A DNA stretch of 64,000 nucleotides from Planktothrix tepida PCC 9214 (GTDB taxonomy: Bacteria > Cyanobacteriota > Cyanobacteriia > Cyanobacteriales > Microcoleaceae): assembly GCF_900009145.1 (NCBI RefSeq), contig NZ_LN889782.1, positions 195,128 to 259,127 of the forward strand. Direction: 5' to 3'. A program made the translations under genes and the position numbers. Positions 29,288 through 37,029 of the stretch are shown here, piece by piece (the first letter of the stretch is position 1; each line of letters starts with the position of its first letter). The notes beneath the pieces were generated by a model. That model was not told the DNA's origin, did not search any database, and saw only the letters and a list, made by a program, of their open reading frames with translations.

Positions 29288-31453
29288 ATGCAGGGAACCA
29301 CACTGGGCGGACGGTATCGGATTGTGCAATCATTAGGGGGTGGAGGATTTGCCCATACCTATATTGCTGAAGATCTGCAACTGCCAGATGGTCATCAATG
29401 TGTGGTCAAACAACTCAAACCCCAAGTAACGAACCCAGCAACTCTACAAATTGCCCGACGTTTATTTGAAACCGAAGCTCAAGTTTTATATCGTTTAGGA
29501 CATCACGAACAGATTCCCCGATTATTTGCTTTTTTTGAAGAAGATCAAGAATTTTATCTCGTTCAAGAATTTATTGAAGGGCATGATTTAAGTCAAGAAT
29601 TAACCCCAAATTTTCCACTGATTCAAACTCAACCGCCTCACGCTCCTTCAATTCATTCTAGTACAACTCAAGTTTTACCCAATCTTCCCAAAGGACGATT
29701 CAACGAAGCCGAAACTATTATTCTATTGCAAGATATTTTAACAATATTAGATTTTGTTCATCAACAAAATGTTATTCATAGAGATATTAGTCCTAAAAAT
29801 ATCATCCGCCGTAAAATTGATAATCAATTAGTATTAATTGATTTTGGGGCTGTTAAACAAATTACAACCCAAATGTTAAACTCTCCTGATCAAAGTTTGG
29901 TGAGTGTTGGCATTGGTACCCCCGGTTATATGCCGAGTGAACAAGCGAGGGGAAATCCTAAACCCAGTAGTGATATTTATGCAGTAGGAATGATTGGCAT
30001 TCAAGCCTTAACTGGAATTGCCCCCCATCAATTACCAACTCATCCTGATACAGAAGAAATTATTTGGCAAAATCAAGTCACCGTCACCCCAGAATTTGCT
30101 GAAGTTTTAAATAAAATGGTGCGCTATGATTTTCGAGAACGATATACTTCCGCAACAGAAGCTTTAAATGCGATTAAAAGCTTAAATCAAGCTCCAGTGG
30201 CTACAATTCCTGCCTTTCAATTTTGGCTTAAACCTTTAAAAATTCAACCTTCAAAGCCTAAATTTTATGCTATAATTTTAGCAATCTTAGGGGTAATGGG
30301 ATTCGCAACTGTAACAGGGATTTATTTATGGTATTCTCTCAAATCTTATAATGCAACAGATCTCTATAATCAAGGAAACACTTTATATCAATTAAATCGG
30401 TATCCAGAAGCCTTAAAACGGTATGATCAAGCCCTGAATTTAAAACCCGATTATCGAGAAGCTTGGAAAGAAAAAGGTAAAATCCTATATCAATTAGAAC
30501 AATATCCCCAAGCCCAAGAAGCTTATGATAAGGCGATTCAAGTTGACCCCAATTATCCAGAAGCTTGGATTGGTCGGGGAAAAGTTCTCAATGCATTACA
30601 AAACTATTCTGATGCTTTAACCAGTTTTGAACAAGCCCTTAAACAAAATCCAGACGCGATAGAAGCTTGGCTCGGAAAAGGAGACGTTTTACTGAATTTT
30701 AAACGGTATGAAGAAGCCATTCAATCTTATCAAGAAGTGATAGATCGAGTTCCTTCTTCCTTTGAAGCCTTCTATAAAACGGGAAGGGCTTATCATTATT
30801 TAGAAGATTATGAACAAGCGGTTAAGGCTTATAATCAAGCTGTTAAAATTAAACTTAATGATCCGAATGCCTGGTATCATTTGGGCAATGTTTTAATGCA
30901 ATTGAAACGTTATGGCGACGCAACGGAATCCTATGATAAAGCCATTCGTTTTAATCCTAATTTTTATCAAGCTTGGTATAGTCGAGGGAATGGCTTAGGA
31001 AAGGAAGGGAAAGAAAAAGAAGCCGTTGAATCCTTTCGACAGGCGGTTAAAATTCAACCCACTTATTATCAAGCTTGGTATAGTTTGGGATGGTCATTGC
31101 ATCAACTTAAACGTTATGAAGAAGCTTTAATGGCTTATGATAAAGCCTTGGAAATTCAAAAAAAGGATTATTTAGTGTGGTATAATCGAGGAAACGCTTT
31201 ATATAATTTAGGTCGTTATCAAGATGCGATCGCTTCCTATGATGAAGCCATTTATCAACAAATGAATCATGCAGAATCTTGGTACAGTCGGGGGAATGCT
31301 TTCGTCAATTTAAAGCAATATCCAGAAGCGATTTCATCTTATGACAAAGCGTTACAATATCATCCTGATTATAAAGCAGCAATACAGGCGAAAGAGCAAG
31401 CTGAAAAACAAATTCAAGATGTTAATATTAATCTGAATTCAACTTTTGAGTAG
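29288..31453 (+). CDS. Ser/Thr protein kinase with transmembrane helix and TPR repeats
   Basis: A 721-residue eukaryotic-like kinase. The kinase domain (about 1-300) has a glycine-rich loop (LGGGGFAHTY), ATP-binding Lys41, HRDISPKN (His164, Asp166, Asn171) and DFG at 185-187, so it should be active. A Gln/Pro/Ser-rich insertion lies at about 105-136 within the fold. A transmembrane helix (about 323-348) is followed by about ten TPR repeats (360-700), with the classic W/Y-G-A-Y-A-P pattern (for example YQAWYSRGNGLGKEGKEKEA). The TPR array, on the other side of the membrane or tethered to it, probably senses or recruits partners. Its 3' end overlaps a decayed toxin frame on the other strand by 15 bp. 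Confidence 0.95.
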   Translation: MQGTTLGGRYRIVQSLGGGGFAHTYIAEDLQLPDGHQCVVKQLKPQVTNPATLQIARRLFETEAQVLYRLGHHEQIPRLFAFFEEDQEFYLVQEFIEGHDLSQELTPNFPLIQTQPPHAPSIHSSTTQVLPNLPKGRFNEAETIILLQDILTILDFVHQQNVIHRDISPKNIIRRKIDNQLVLIDFGAVKQITTQMLNSPDQSLVSVGIGTPGYMPSEQARGNPKPSSDIYAVGMIGIQALTGIAPHQLPTHPDTEEIIWQNQVTVTPEFAEVLNKMVRYDFRERYTSATEALNAIKSLNQAPVATIPAFQFWLKPLKIQPSKPKFYAIILAILGVMGFATVTGIYLWYSLKSYNATDLYNQGNTLYQLNRYPEALKRYDQALNLKPDYREAWKEKGKILYQLEQYPQAQEAYDKAIQVDPNYPEAWIGRGKVLNALQNYSDALTSFEQALKQNPDAIEAWLGKGDVLLNFKRYEEAIQSYQEVIDRVPSSFEAFYKTGRAYHYLEDYEQAVKAYNQAVKIKLNDPNAWYHLGNVLMQLKRYGDATESYDKAIRFNPNFYQAWYSRGNGLGKEGKEKEAVESFRQAVKIQPTYYQAWYSLGWSLHQLKRYEEALMAYDKALEIQKKDYLVWYNRGNALYNLGRYQDAIASYDEAIYQQMNHAESWYSRGNAFVNLKQYPEAISSYDKALQYHPDYKAAIQAKEQAEKQIQDVNINLNSTFE

Positions 31454-31591
31454 CTTATCATAGTCAGAATGGGAACCAATCCAAAACCAGATGATTGTAT
31501 CCGAATTTTTCATAACTCCTACGGCACACCAACCGACTCCCGCCCTGACTGAATATACAGGCTCTGTTGTATTTAGCTTTTTGAATTCTAA
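31439..31591 (-). pseudogene. C-terminal remnant of a RelE/ParE-like toxin
   Basis: The frame reads LEFKKLNTTEPVYSVRAGVG, then WCAVGVMKNSDTIIWFWIGS, then HSDYDKLLKS and a stop. This is the C-terminal half of a family of RelE/ParE-like toxins common in cyanobacteria, whose full form has about 35-40 more N-terminal residues. A TGA immediately precedes the first codon and the only ATG is deep in the fragment. It abuts the 5' part of an antitoxin-like gene on the same strand, so a deletion seems to have joined the two. It overlaps the 3' end of the TPR kinase on the other strand. Confidence 0.65.
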
Positions 31592-31701
31592 TCATTCTCA
31601 ATATCCTCAATTAGCTGTGCAGCTAGTTCATCTTGTAAATAATCGGGTAGACTTTGGGACTTTTTGAAGCCTTCTGTGAGTAAGTCAGTCATAAAGCTCA
31701 T
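31588..31701 (-). pseudogene. Truncated antitoxin-like gene next to the toxin remnant
   Basis: MSFMTDLLTEGFKKSQSLPD followed by YLQDELAAQLIEDIEND and TAG (31588-31590) matches the N-terminal half of short antitoxins paired with RelE/ParE-like toxins, which normally continue 30 or more residues. The stop arises where the reading frame runs into the toxin remnant. Starts at 31707, 31701 or 31692 are all possible. It lies in the 31454-31768 spacer, which has no other recognisable content. Confidence 0.55.
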
Positions 31702-31768
31702 GATCATCAGCGTGATTCTTTATCATTATATTATATTCTAGTTTATCATTACCTCAAATTGATCAAAT

Positions 31769-32389
31769 ATGTCTCTTTCCTTAGAACAACAAATTAACTA
31801 CTGGACTCAATATCGACCTTCCCATCCTGATGATGTTAGAGGATATATCCAACGGGGAATGGTTTATTTTAAATTAGCAAAAATTGCTGAATCAATTCAA
31901 GACTTTGATCACGCTGAACAATTAAATCCGACCGTTAAACCTTATCTTTGGCAACGGGGGTTATCCTATTATTATTCTCAACAATATCAACTCGGTGCAG
32001 AACAATTTGAAATTGATTTAACCGTTAATTCCCAAGACGTTGAGGAAACGGTTTGGCGTTATTTATGTATTGCCCAATTTCAAGGAGTTGAAGCCGCTAA
32101 AAATACCCTGCTTCCGGTTAAAAATGATCCCCGTCCTGTCCTCAGAAGCGTTTATGATCTTTTTGCGGGAAATTGTACCCCGGAAGATTTATTAAAAATT
32201 GGGCAAAACCAAGGAAAACGCGGAAATTTTTATAGCCATCTTTATTTAGGATTATATCATGAAGCGGAACAAAATATAGAACAAGCTAAAACCTATATTA
32301 ATCAAGCTGCAACTGAATATAAAATTGATGATTATATGTGGAATTTAGCCGTTGTTCATCAAAATATAAAATTTGGTGTTGAGCTTTAG
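31769..32389 (+). CDS. TPR repeat protein
   Basis: A 206-residue soluble protein made of TPR-like helical pairs: DVRGYIQRGMVYFKLAKIAE (about 22-41), KPYLWQRGLSYYYSQQYQLG (about 57-76) and a degenerate third and fourth unit ending NFYSHLYLGLYHEAEQNIEQ. This resembles the NlpI-like or small cyanobacterial TPR proteins that carry no enzymatic domain, but has no signal peptide or lipobox. Its partner is unknown. The ATG at 31769 follows AT-rich sequence without a clear ribosome site. It is convergent with the helicase gene across a spacer that is mostly an inverted repeat. Confidence 0.85.
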   Translation: MSLSLEQQINYWTQYRPSHPDDVRGYIQRGMVYFKLAKIAESIQDFDHAEQLNPTVKPYLWQRGLSYYYSQQYQLGAEQFEIDLTVNSQDVEETVWRYLCIAQFQGVEAAKNTLLPVKNDPRPVLRSVYDLFAGNCTPEDLLKIGQNQGKRGNFYSHLYLGLYHEAEQNIEQAKTYINQAATEYKIDDYMWNLAVVHQNIKFGVEL

Positions 32390-32394
32390 CTCCA

Positions 32395-32493
32395 CCCGTT
32401 GTTGTGCTTTAGCACATCTTCTCCATATTAATTCAACACCATCTATCATTCGACTTCAATAATAAATGAATTGCACTGAAGCGCAACAACGGG
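32395..32493. repeat. Inverted repeat between convergent genes
   Basis: CCCGTTGTTGTGCTTTAGCA (32395-32414) and its near reverse complement TGCACTGAAGCGCAACAACG (from 32472, ending in GGG at 32493) form 20-bp arms with two mismatches, about 57 bp apart. Two small palindromes, GAGCTTTAGCTC (32381-32392) and TGCTTTAGCA (32405-32414), sit at the left arm. It may be a MITE-like insertion or a large bidirectional terminator. Confidence 0.6.
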
Positions 32494-32494
32494 A

Positions 32495-34867
32495 TTATTT
32501 GAAGCGTTGTAAAGGAACCGTTTTCGGATCAAGAATTTTAGGACTTAGACTTCCAAATTTAATCGCTAAAGACAATTTATCTTTATTAGAGAAAACGTGC
32601 GTTACTTCTCCAATTCCAAAGGTACGATGAAACACTTTATCCCCCACTTTCCATTGTTTTACATCGGATTCTAAGTTAACATTTTTTGCAGGTTGTTTAA
32701 CCTCAGTGGGTGATTTGGCTTCTTTTTTAGTTCCCTTACTTTTAGCTGCTTTGGGTTGAGAGGGAGGAATATACCCATGAATTAATCCTTCGGGTAATTC
32801 CTTCAAAAACATTGAGGGGATACAGGGTTCTAAATATCCCCATAACCGCCGTTGACAAGCATGGGTTAAGAATAATTGTTCTTGAGCGCGAGTAATACCA
32901 ACATAACATAAACGTCGCTCTTCTTCAATGGATAAGGGATCATTTAAACTGCGATAATTCGGGAAAAGTCCCTGTTCTAAACCGACTAAAAACACAATGG
33001 GAAATTCTAATCCTTTAGCCGCATGAAGGGTTAATAAAGAAACAGCTTTTTGTCCTTCTTGTAAATTATCTAAATCGGAAGATAAGGACGCACTGGCTAA
33101 AAATCCACTTAAGGTATTATCTTCATATTCTTCTTGAAATTGAGACACCGCATTACTCAATTCTTTAATATTTTCTAAACGGTTTTCTGCCTCATCAGTT
33201 CCTTCTTTTTTCAAGTCTTGAATATAACCTGCATCTTCTAATATTCCTTCTAAAATTTGCAATGCAGAATGGTCTTCTAGGCGTTCTTGCCAAGTTTTAA
33301 TAATTTGGGCAAATTGATTGACGGATTTTGCTGAACGTCCGGCTATGGTATTGACTGAATCTTCATCAGTAATCACTTCCCAGAGGGGAATTCCTAACTG
33401 TTGAGACGCATTAACTAACCCATCAATGGTGGTTTTCCCAATTCCTCGACGGGGGACATTAATAATTCTGAGTAAACTCACACTATCGGCGGGGTTCGCA
33501 ACGACTCTTAAATAGGATAAGGAATCTTTAATTTCTTTGCGGTCATAAAATCTTAATCCTCCGACAACGGTATAGGGAATATTATGTCTTAATAACACAT
33601 CTTCTAAGGCGCGAGATTGAGCGTTGGTTCGATATAAAATGGCAAATGCCCCATAATCTAATTCGGGATTTTGTTGACTAATTCCTTGAATTTGTGATAA
33701 AATAAAATTAGCTTCATCGATTTCATCATCTGCCTTATAACAATAAATCGGCTGTCCTTCTCCTCGCGTTGGACGCAGAATTTTATCAATACGTTCTGTA
33801 TTTTGTTGAATTAAATGGTTAGCGACTTGGAGAATATTTTCCCGTGAGCGATAATTTTCCTCTAATTTAATCATAGTACGGGTATCGTCATCGGGTAAGC
33901 GATCGCCAAAATCCTGTTGAAATTCTAACAAGATTTTATAGTCTGCCATGCGAAAGGAATAAATCGATTGATCCACATCTCCCACGACAAAAATCGAGCG
34001 ATTTTGCCAATTTTTGAACGCTCTGGGGTTTTCGCCATTGGTAACTAATAATCGAATTAAATTATATTGGGTACGGTTGGTATCTTGATATTCATCGACT
34101 AAAATATGACTAAATTTTTGATGCCAATAGGCTAAAACCTGTTCATTTTGACTGAGTAAATCAACGGTCACTCGAATTAAATCATCAAAATCTAAGGCAT
34201 TATTGGCAGCTAACTGAGATTGATAGGCACTATAAACCTCTGATACCACTCTTCCATAATAATCCGGGTTTTCCTTGGCATATTGTTGAGGGGATAACCC
34301 TAAGTTTTTGGCATTACTAATAGAATATCTAATTTTTTTAGGCTCAAATTTTTTATCGTCTAAATTCATTTCTTTGAGAACGATAAATTTAACCAGTTTT
34401 TGAGCATCATCTTCATCAAAGATTGAAAAGTTTTTATCCCACTTTCGCCCACTTTCATCTTGATATTTATTAATATCATATCTCAATATTCGAGCGCATA
34501 AACTATGGAACGTTCCCATCCATAGATGCTTAGTAATACTGCGATAAACCTTTGATTTAAGGCGAGTTTGCTCATCAGGGGCTAAAGCCGACAAGGGTTT
34601 TTCAAATTCGATTTCTGCTTGTTGTTGAGCAAAAATGGACTCAACTCGTTCTTTAATTTCCCTAGCGGCTTTATTAGTAAATGTCACCGCTAAAATATTT
34701 TCAGGATGAACCCGATAACTGCGAATTAAATTAGCAATGCGATAGGTTAACGCCCGTGTTTTACCCGAACCCGCCCCCGCCACCACCAGCATTGGGCCAC
34801 AAAAATGCTCAACCGCTTGACGTTGGGACGCATTGAGATGACTAAGGAAATCAACAGTTTGAGTCAT
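32495..34867 (-). CDS. pcrA: UvrD/PcrA-type ATP-dependent 3'-5' DNA helicase
   Basis: An SF1A helicase that unwinds DNA in nucleotide excision and mismatch repair and clears protein blocks. From the ATG at 34867 it has 790 residues: Q motif and Walker A (LNASQRQAVEHF, VVAGAGSGKTRAL), motif Ia (AVTFTNKAAREIKERV), DEYQDTN (motif II), VVGDVDQSIYSFR (III), LEENYRS (IV), TLHAAKGLEFPIVF (V) and VGITRAQEQL (VI). A Lys-rich linker leads to a C-terminal Tudor-like domain (VGDKVFHRTFGIGEV), which in PcrA binds RNA polymerase. A GTG at 34894 would add nine residues, but the family start is close to MTQTVDFLSHLN. It is a single-gene unit. Confidence 0.95.
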   Translation of the reverse strand: MTQTVDFLSHLNASQRQAVEHFCGPMLVVAGAGSGKTRALTYRIANLIRSYRVHPENILAVTFTNKAAREIKERVESIFAQQQAEIEFEKPLSALAPDEQTRLKSKVYRSITKHLWMGTFHSLCARILRYDINKYQDESGRKWDKNFSIFDEDDAQKLVKFIVLKEMNLDDKKFEPKKIRYSISNAKNLGLSPQQYAKENPDYYGRVVSEVYSAYQSQLAANNALDFDDLIRVTVDLLSQNEQVLAYWHQKFSHILVDEYQDTNRTQYNLIRLLVTNGENPRAFKNWQNRSIFVVGDVDQSIYSFRMADYKILLEFQQDFGDRLPDDDTRTMIKLEENYRSRENILQVANHLIQQNTERIDKILRPTRGEGQPIYCYKADDEIDEANFILSQIQGISQQNPELDYGAFAILYRTNAQSRALEDVLLRHNIPYTVVGGLRFYDRKEIKDSLSYLRVVANPADSVSLLRIINVPRRGIGKTTIDGLVNASQQLGIPLWEVITDEDSVNTIAGRSAKSVNQFAQIIKTWQERLEDHSALQILEGILEDAGYIQDLKKEGTDEAENRLENIKELSNAVSQFQEEYEDNTLSGFLASASLSSDLDNLQEGQKAVSLLTLHAAKGLEFPIVFLVGLEQGLFPNYRSLNDPLSIEEERRLCYVGITRAQEQLFLTHACQRRLWGYLEPCIPSMFLKELPEGLIHGYIPPSQPKAAKSKGTKKEAKSPTEVKQPAKNVNLESDVKQWKVGDKVFHRTFGIGEVTHVFSNKDKLSLAIKFGSLSPKILDPKTVPLQRFK

Positions 34868-34922
34868 GGCTAGAAAAACACGGGAATTCAACACTTTCTA
34901 TTCTATTGTAGGATGTCCATCG

Positions 34923-34941
34923 GGGCGAGGTCTTCTCGCCC
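34923..34941. terminator. GC-rich hairpin GGGCGAG-CTCGCCC
   Basis: A perfect 7-bp GC-rich stem with the 5-nt loop GTCTT lies in the spacer between the aldolase stop (34969) and the helicase start (34867), both on the minus strand. It may terminate the aldolase transcript. The sequence resembles dispersed palindromes of cyanobacterial spacers. Confidence 0.45.
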
Positions 34942-34968
34942 AAACCTCAAAATAATTTAAGAATTATT

Positions 34969-35613
34969 CTAACTTCCTGAGTCAATTCCTACACCATTCT
35001 GATTAAATTCTATCACTGTTTTTTCTGATAATTCATGGGTCGTCATGGCGGTTAAAATTTCCAAAGGTAATGTTAAATGATAAGCCCCAGCTTGCAAAGT
35101 TGCAGAGGCTTCTTCAGGAGATTTAATACTGGCTGCTAATATTTTGGTCGGACTTCCATCTAATATATTCGCCATGTCTTTAACTAATGCAATTCCATCT
35201 CCTAATAATCGCGTTGCACGATTAACATAAGCGATCGCATATTTTGCCCCTGCTTCCATTGCAACGGCGGCTTGAGCAGCACTATAAATCGCAGTAACAG
35301 AACAAGGAATTTCTGGAGATAAATTAGCAACAACTTGAAACCCAATGGTTGTGGCAGGAATCTTCAAAACCGTTTGTTCTCCTAATAATTCAAAGGCTCT
35401 TATTCCTTCTCTAACCATTTCTTGAAAATCCGAAGCGGTTAATTGATAATAAATTTCTCCCGAAATTAAATTTTTTAACTGAGTTAAGGTTTCTTCTGGA
35501 GATAATTCACTCTTTGCTAATAAAGTCGGGTTTGTGGTAATTCCCTTCACCCATCCCCACTCTTTCACAATTTGTGCTTCCGAAATGATTGCAGAATCTA
35601 AATATAAAGCCAT
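34969..35613 (-). CDS. Transaldolase / fructose-6-phosphate aldolase family protein
   Basis: A 214-residue class I aldolase of the small transaldolase type (TalC/Fsa/MipB). It has GITTNPTLLAKS (24-35), a Schiff-base Lys84 in TVLKIPAT and CSVTAIYSAAQA, all typical of the family; its length matches FsaA (about 220). Small transaldolases either transfer dihydroxyacetone between sugar phosphates in the pentose phosphate pathway or cleave fructose 6-phosphate. The sequence alone does not separate these two, and cyanobacteria usually also have a large transaldolase. The ATG at 35613 starts the family-typical MALYLDSA. The gene is followed by the helicase with a hairpin between. Confidence 0.92.
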   Translation of the reverse strand: MALYLDSAIISEAQIVKEWGWVKGITTNPTLLAKSELSPEETLTQLKNLISGEIYYQLTASDFQEMVREGIRAFELLGEQTVLKIPATTIGFQVVANLSPEIPCSVTAIYSAAQAAVAMEAGAKYAIAYVNRATRLLGDGIALVKDMANILDGSPTKILAASIKSPEEASATLQAGAYHLTLPLEILTAMTTHELSEKTVIEFNQNGVGIDSGS

Positions 35614-35702
35614 AAATTTAATCGTGTTGACTGTTAACTATTAACCCTTATTAGTTACCTGTAATCCCTTATCAGCGTCAGAGTCAATTTACTATCCACT
35701 TC

Positions 35703-35739
35703 TTAACTGATAACTGATAACTGATAACTGATAACTGAT
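35703..35739. repeat. Heptamer tandem repeat TAACTGA, second array
   Basis: Five consecutive units of the heptamer TAACTGA end at the stop codon of the YdcF-like gene (minus-strand TAA at 35739-35741). It is the same unit as at 13480-13520. The spacer upstream (35625-35660) holds diverged GTTAAC-type units. Confidence 0.85.
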
Positions 35740-36395
35740 TAAGACATTCCTTCAAACGGCCCTAAAAAAGTCGGTTTAGGACGAATAATATGGATTTCGA
35801 GAATCGCTTTAATGACGGCTAAAACTTCCCGTTGGGTGTAAAATCTCATGGAATCATCCTTGAATTTCCCCCAGTCCGGTGTTCCTAGACCCACTGCTTC
35901 TATCCCCAATTGATTACAGGTGTAAACAGCACGGGGAAGATGATATTTTTGGGTAATTAAAACCGCTCTTTCTACCCCAAAAATAACTTTAGCACGATAA
36001 CAACTTTCATAGGTACTAAATCCTGCATAATCTAATTTAATATCTTTACTGGGAACCCCTAAACGTTCTGCATATTGCTGCATAGCCACCACTTCATTAT
36101 ATTCAGGAGTGCCATTATCTCCCGTCATTAATATTTTATGAACTCGCCCTAAACGATATAATTCTACCGCCCCTTCTACCCGATCAGCTAACATTGGTGT
36201 GGGGGTTCCATCAGCCCAAACTCCCGCCCCAAATACAATTGCAACAGGTTCATCAGGGACTTGTTCAACTTTGAAATATCGGCGATTATTCGTAACTGTT
36301 TTAATATAAACTGTCAAAAGAAATGGGGTTAATATTGTTCCCAAAGCAATTAATAAACATAGAAAACGCCAGTGCAACACAAACCATTTAGGCAT
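35739..36395 (-). CDS. YdcF/SanA/ElyC family (DUF218) membrane-anchored protein
   Basis: A 218-residue protein with an N-terminal membrane anchor (about 8-31) and a DUF218 domain facing the periplasm: PVAIVFGAGVWADGTPTPML (51-70), HKILMTGDNGT, a YESCYRA segment and ITQKYHLPRAVYTC. The closest named relative is SanA, a periplasmic protein linked to envelope barrier function and vancomycin resistance in enteric bacteria; ElyC relatives act in lipid carrier metabolism. The biochemical activity of the family is not settled. It follows cobU on the same strand after 51 bp and ends against a heptamer repeat. Confidence 0.9.
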   Translation of the reverse strand: MPKWFVLHWRFLCLLIALGTILTPFLLTVYIKTVTNNRRYFKVEQVPDEPVAIVFGAGVWADGTPTPMLADRVEGAVELYRLGRVHKILMTGDNGTPEYNEVVAMQQYAERLGVPSKDIKLDYAGFSTYESCYRAKVIFGVERAVLITQKYHLPRAVYTCNQLGIEAVGLGTPDWGKFKDDSMRFYTQREVLAVIKAILEIHIIRPKPTFLGPFEGMS

Positions 36396-36446
36396 AAAAT
36401 TGAAGCTGACCGTAGCAGGGACAAAGTTTGACTCAAAAATAGGGTA

Positions 36447-37025
36447 TCAGGTTTTTGACGATTCTGAGTTTAAAGGCGAACCCAATTCGGTCAGGTTCAA
36501 AACATAACCGCCTGTCACCAGATAAACACGGTTGGCGATCGCCCCTAAATGACGAACTAACGCCCCTAAGCGATCGCGAAAGGTTCGACCAACGGGATAA
36601 GCGGGAACAATTCCCCATCCCGTTTCTTCTGCTACTAAAATGACATTTCCTGGGATTTCATGCAAGGTTTGTAATAATTGTTTTTGAGTATTTTCCCAGG
36701 TTGTTTCATCTTGATCAAGAAGATTGGCTAACCACGTTCCCAATGAATCTACAAGAATACAATTATTTTGACAGGATATTTTTTGTAATGTTGCGGTTAA
36801 TTCGATTGGAATTTCTAATAGTTTCCAGTTTTTCGGACGACGTTTTTGATGTTTTTGAATCCGCATTTTCCATTCCTCATCTGTTGGATCATGCTGAGAA
36901 GTTGCAATATAAATGACTTGTTTTTGAGACTGTATTGCTAAGGTTTCCGCCCATTCACTTTTTCCTGAACGGGATGGGCCAGTTACAACAATTAAGTTAG
37001 AGGAGGTCGATCCAGAATTCAGCAT
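36447..37025 (-). CDS. cobU: Adenosylcobinamide kinase / adenosylcobinamide-phosphate guanylyltransferase
   Basis: CobU phosphorylates adenosylcobinamide and attaches GMP, forming AdoCbi-GDP for the lower-loop assembly of cobamides (pseudocobalamin in most cyanobacteria). The 192-residue protein has the P-loop GPSRSGKS (16-23), the RIQKHQKRRPKNW segment (55-67) with guanylyl-acceptor His59, and VDSLGTWLANLL, EETGWGIVP and GRTFRDRLG, all hallmarks of the family. It starts 4 bp after the stop of the DUF5009 gene on the same strand, so the two are likely cotranscribed, although no functional link is known. No cobalamin riboswitch was seen upstream. Confidence 0.95.
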   Translation of the reverse strand: MLNSGSTSSNLIVVTGPSRSGKSEWAETLAIQSQKQVIYIATSQHDPTDEEWKMRIQKHQKRRPKNWKLLEIPIELTATLQKISCQNNCILVDSLGTWLANLLDQDETTWENTQKQLLQTLHEIPGNVILVAEETGWGIVPAYPVGRTFRDRLGALVRHLGAIANRVYLVTGGYVLNLTELGSPLNSESSKT

Positions 37026-37029
37026 AAAA

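Noticed and set aside
36433-36618. Arg/Ser-rich minus-strand frame overlapping cobU
   Set aside because: It is an alternative frame of the conserved cobU C-terminus.
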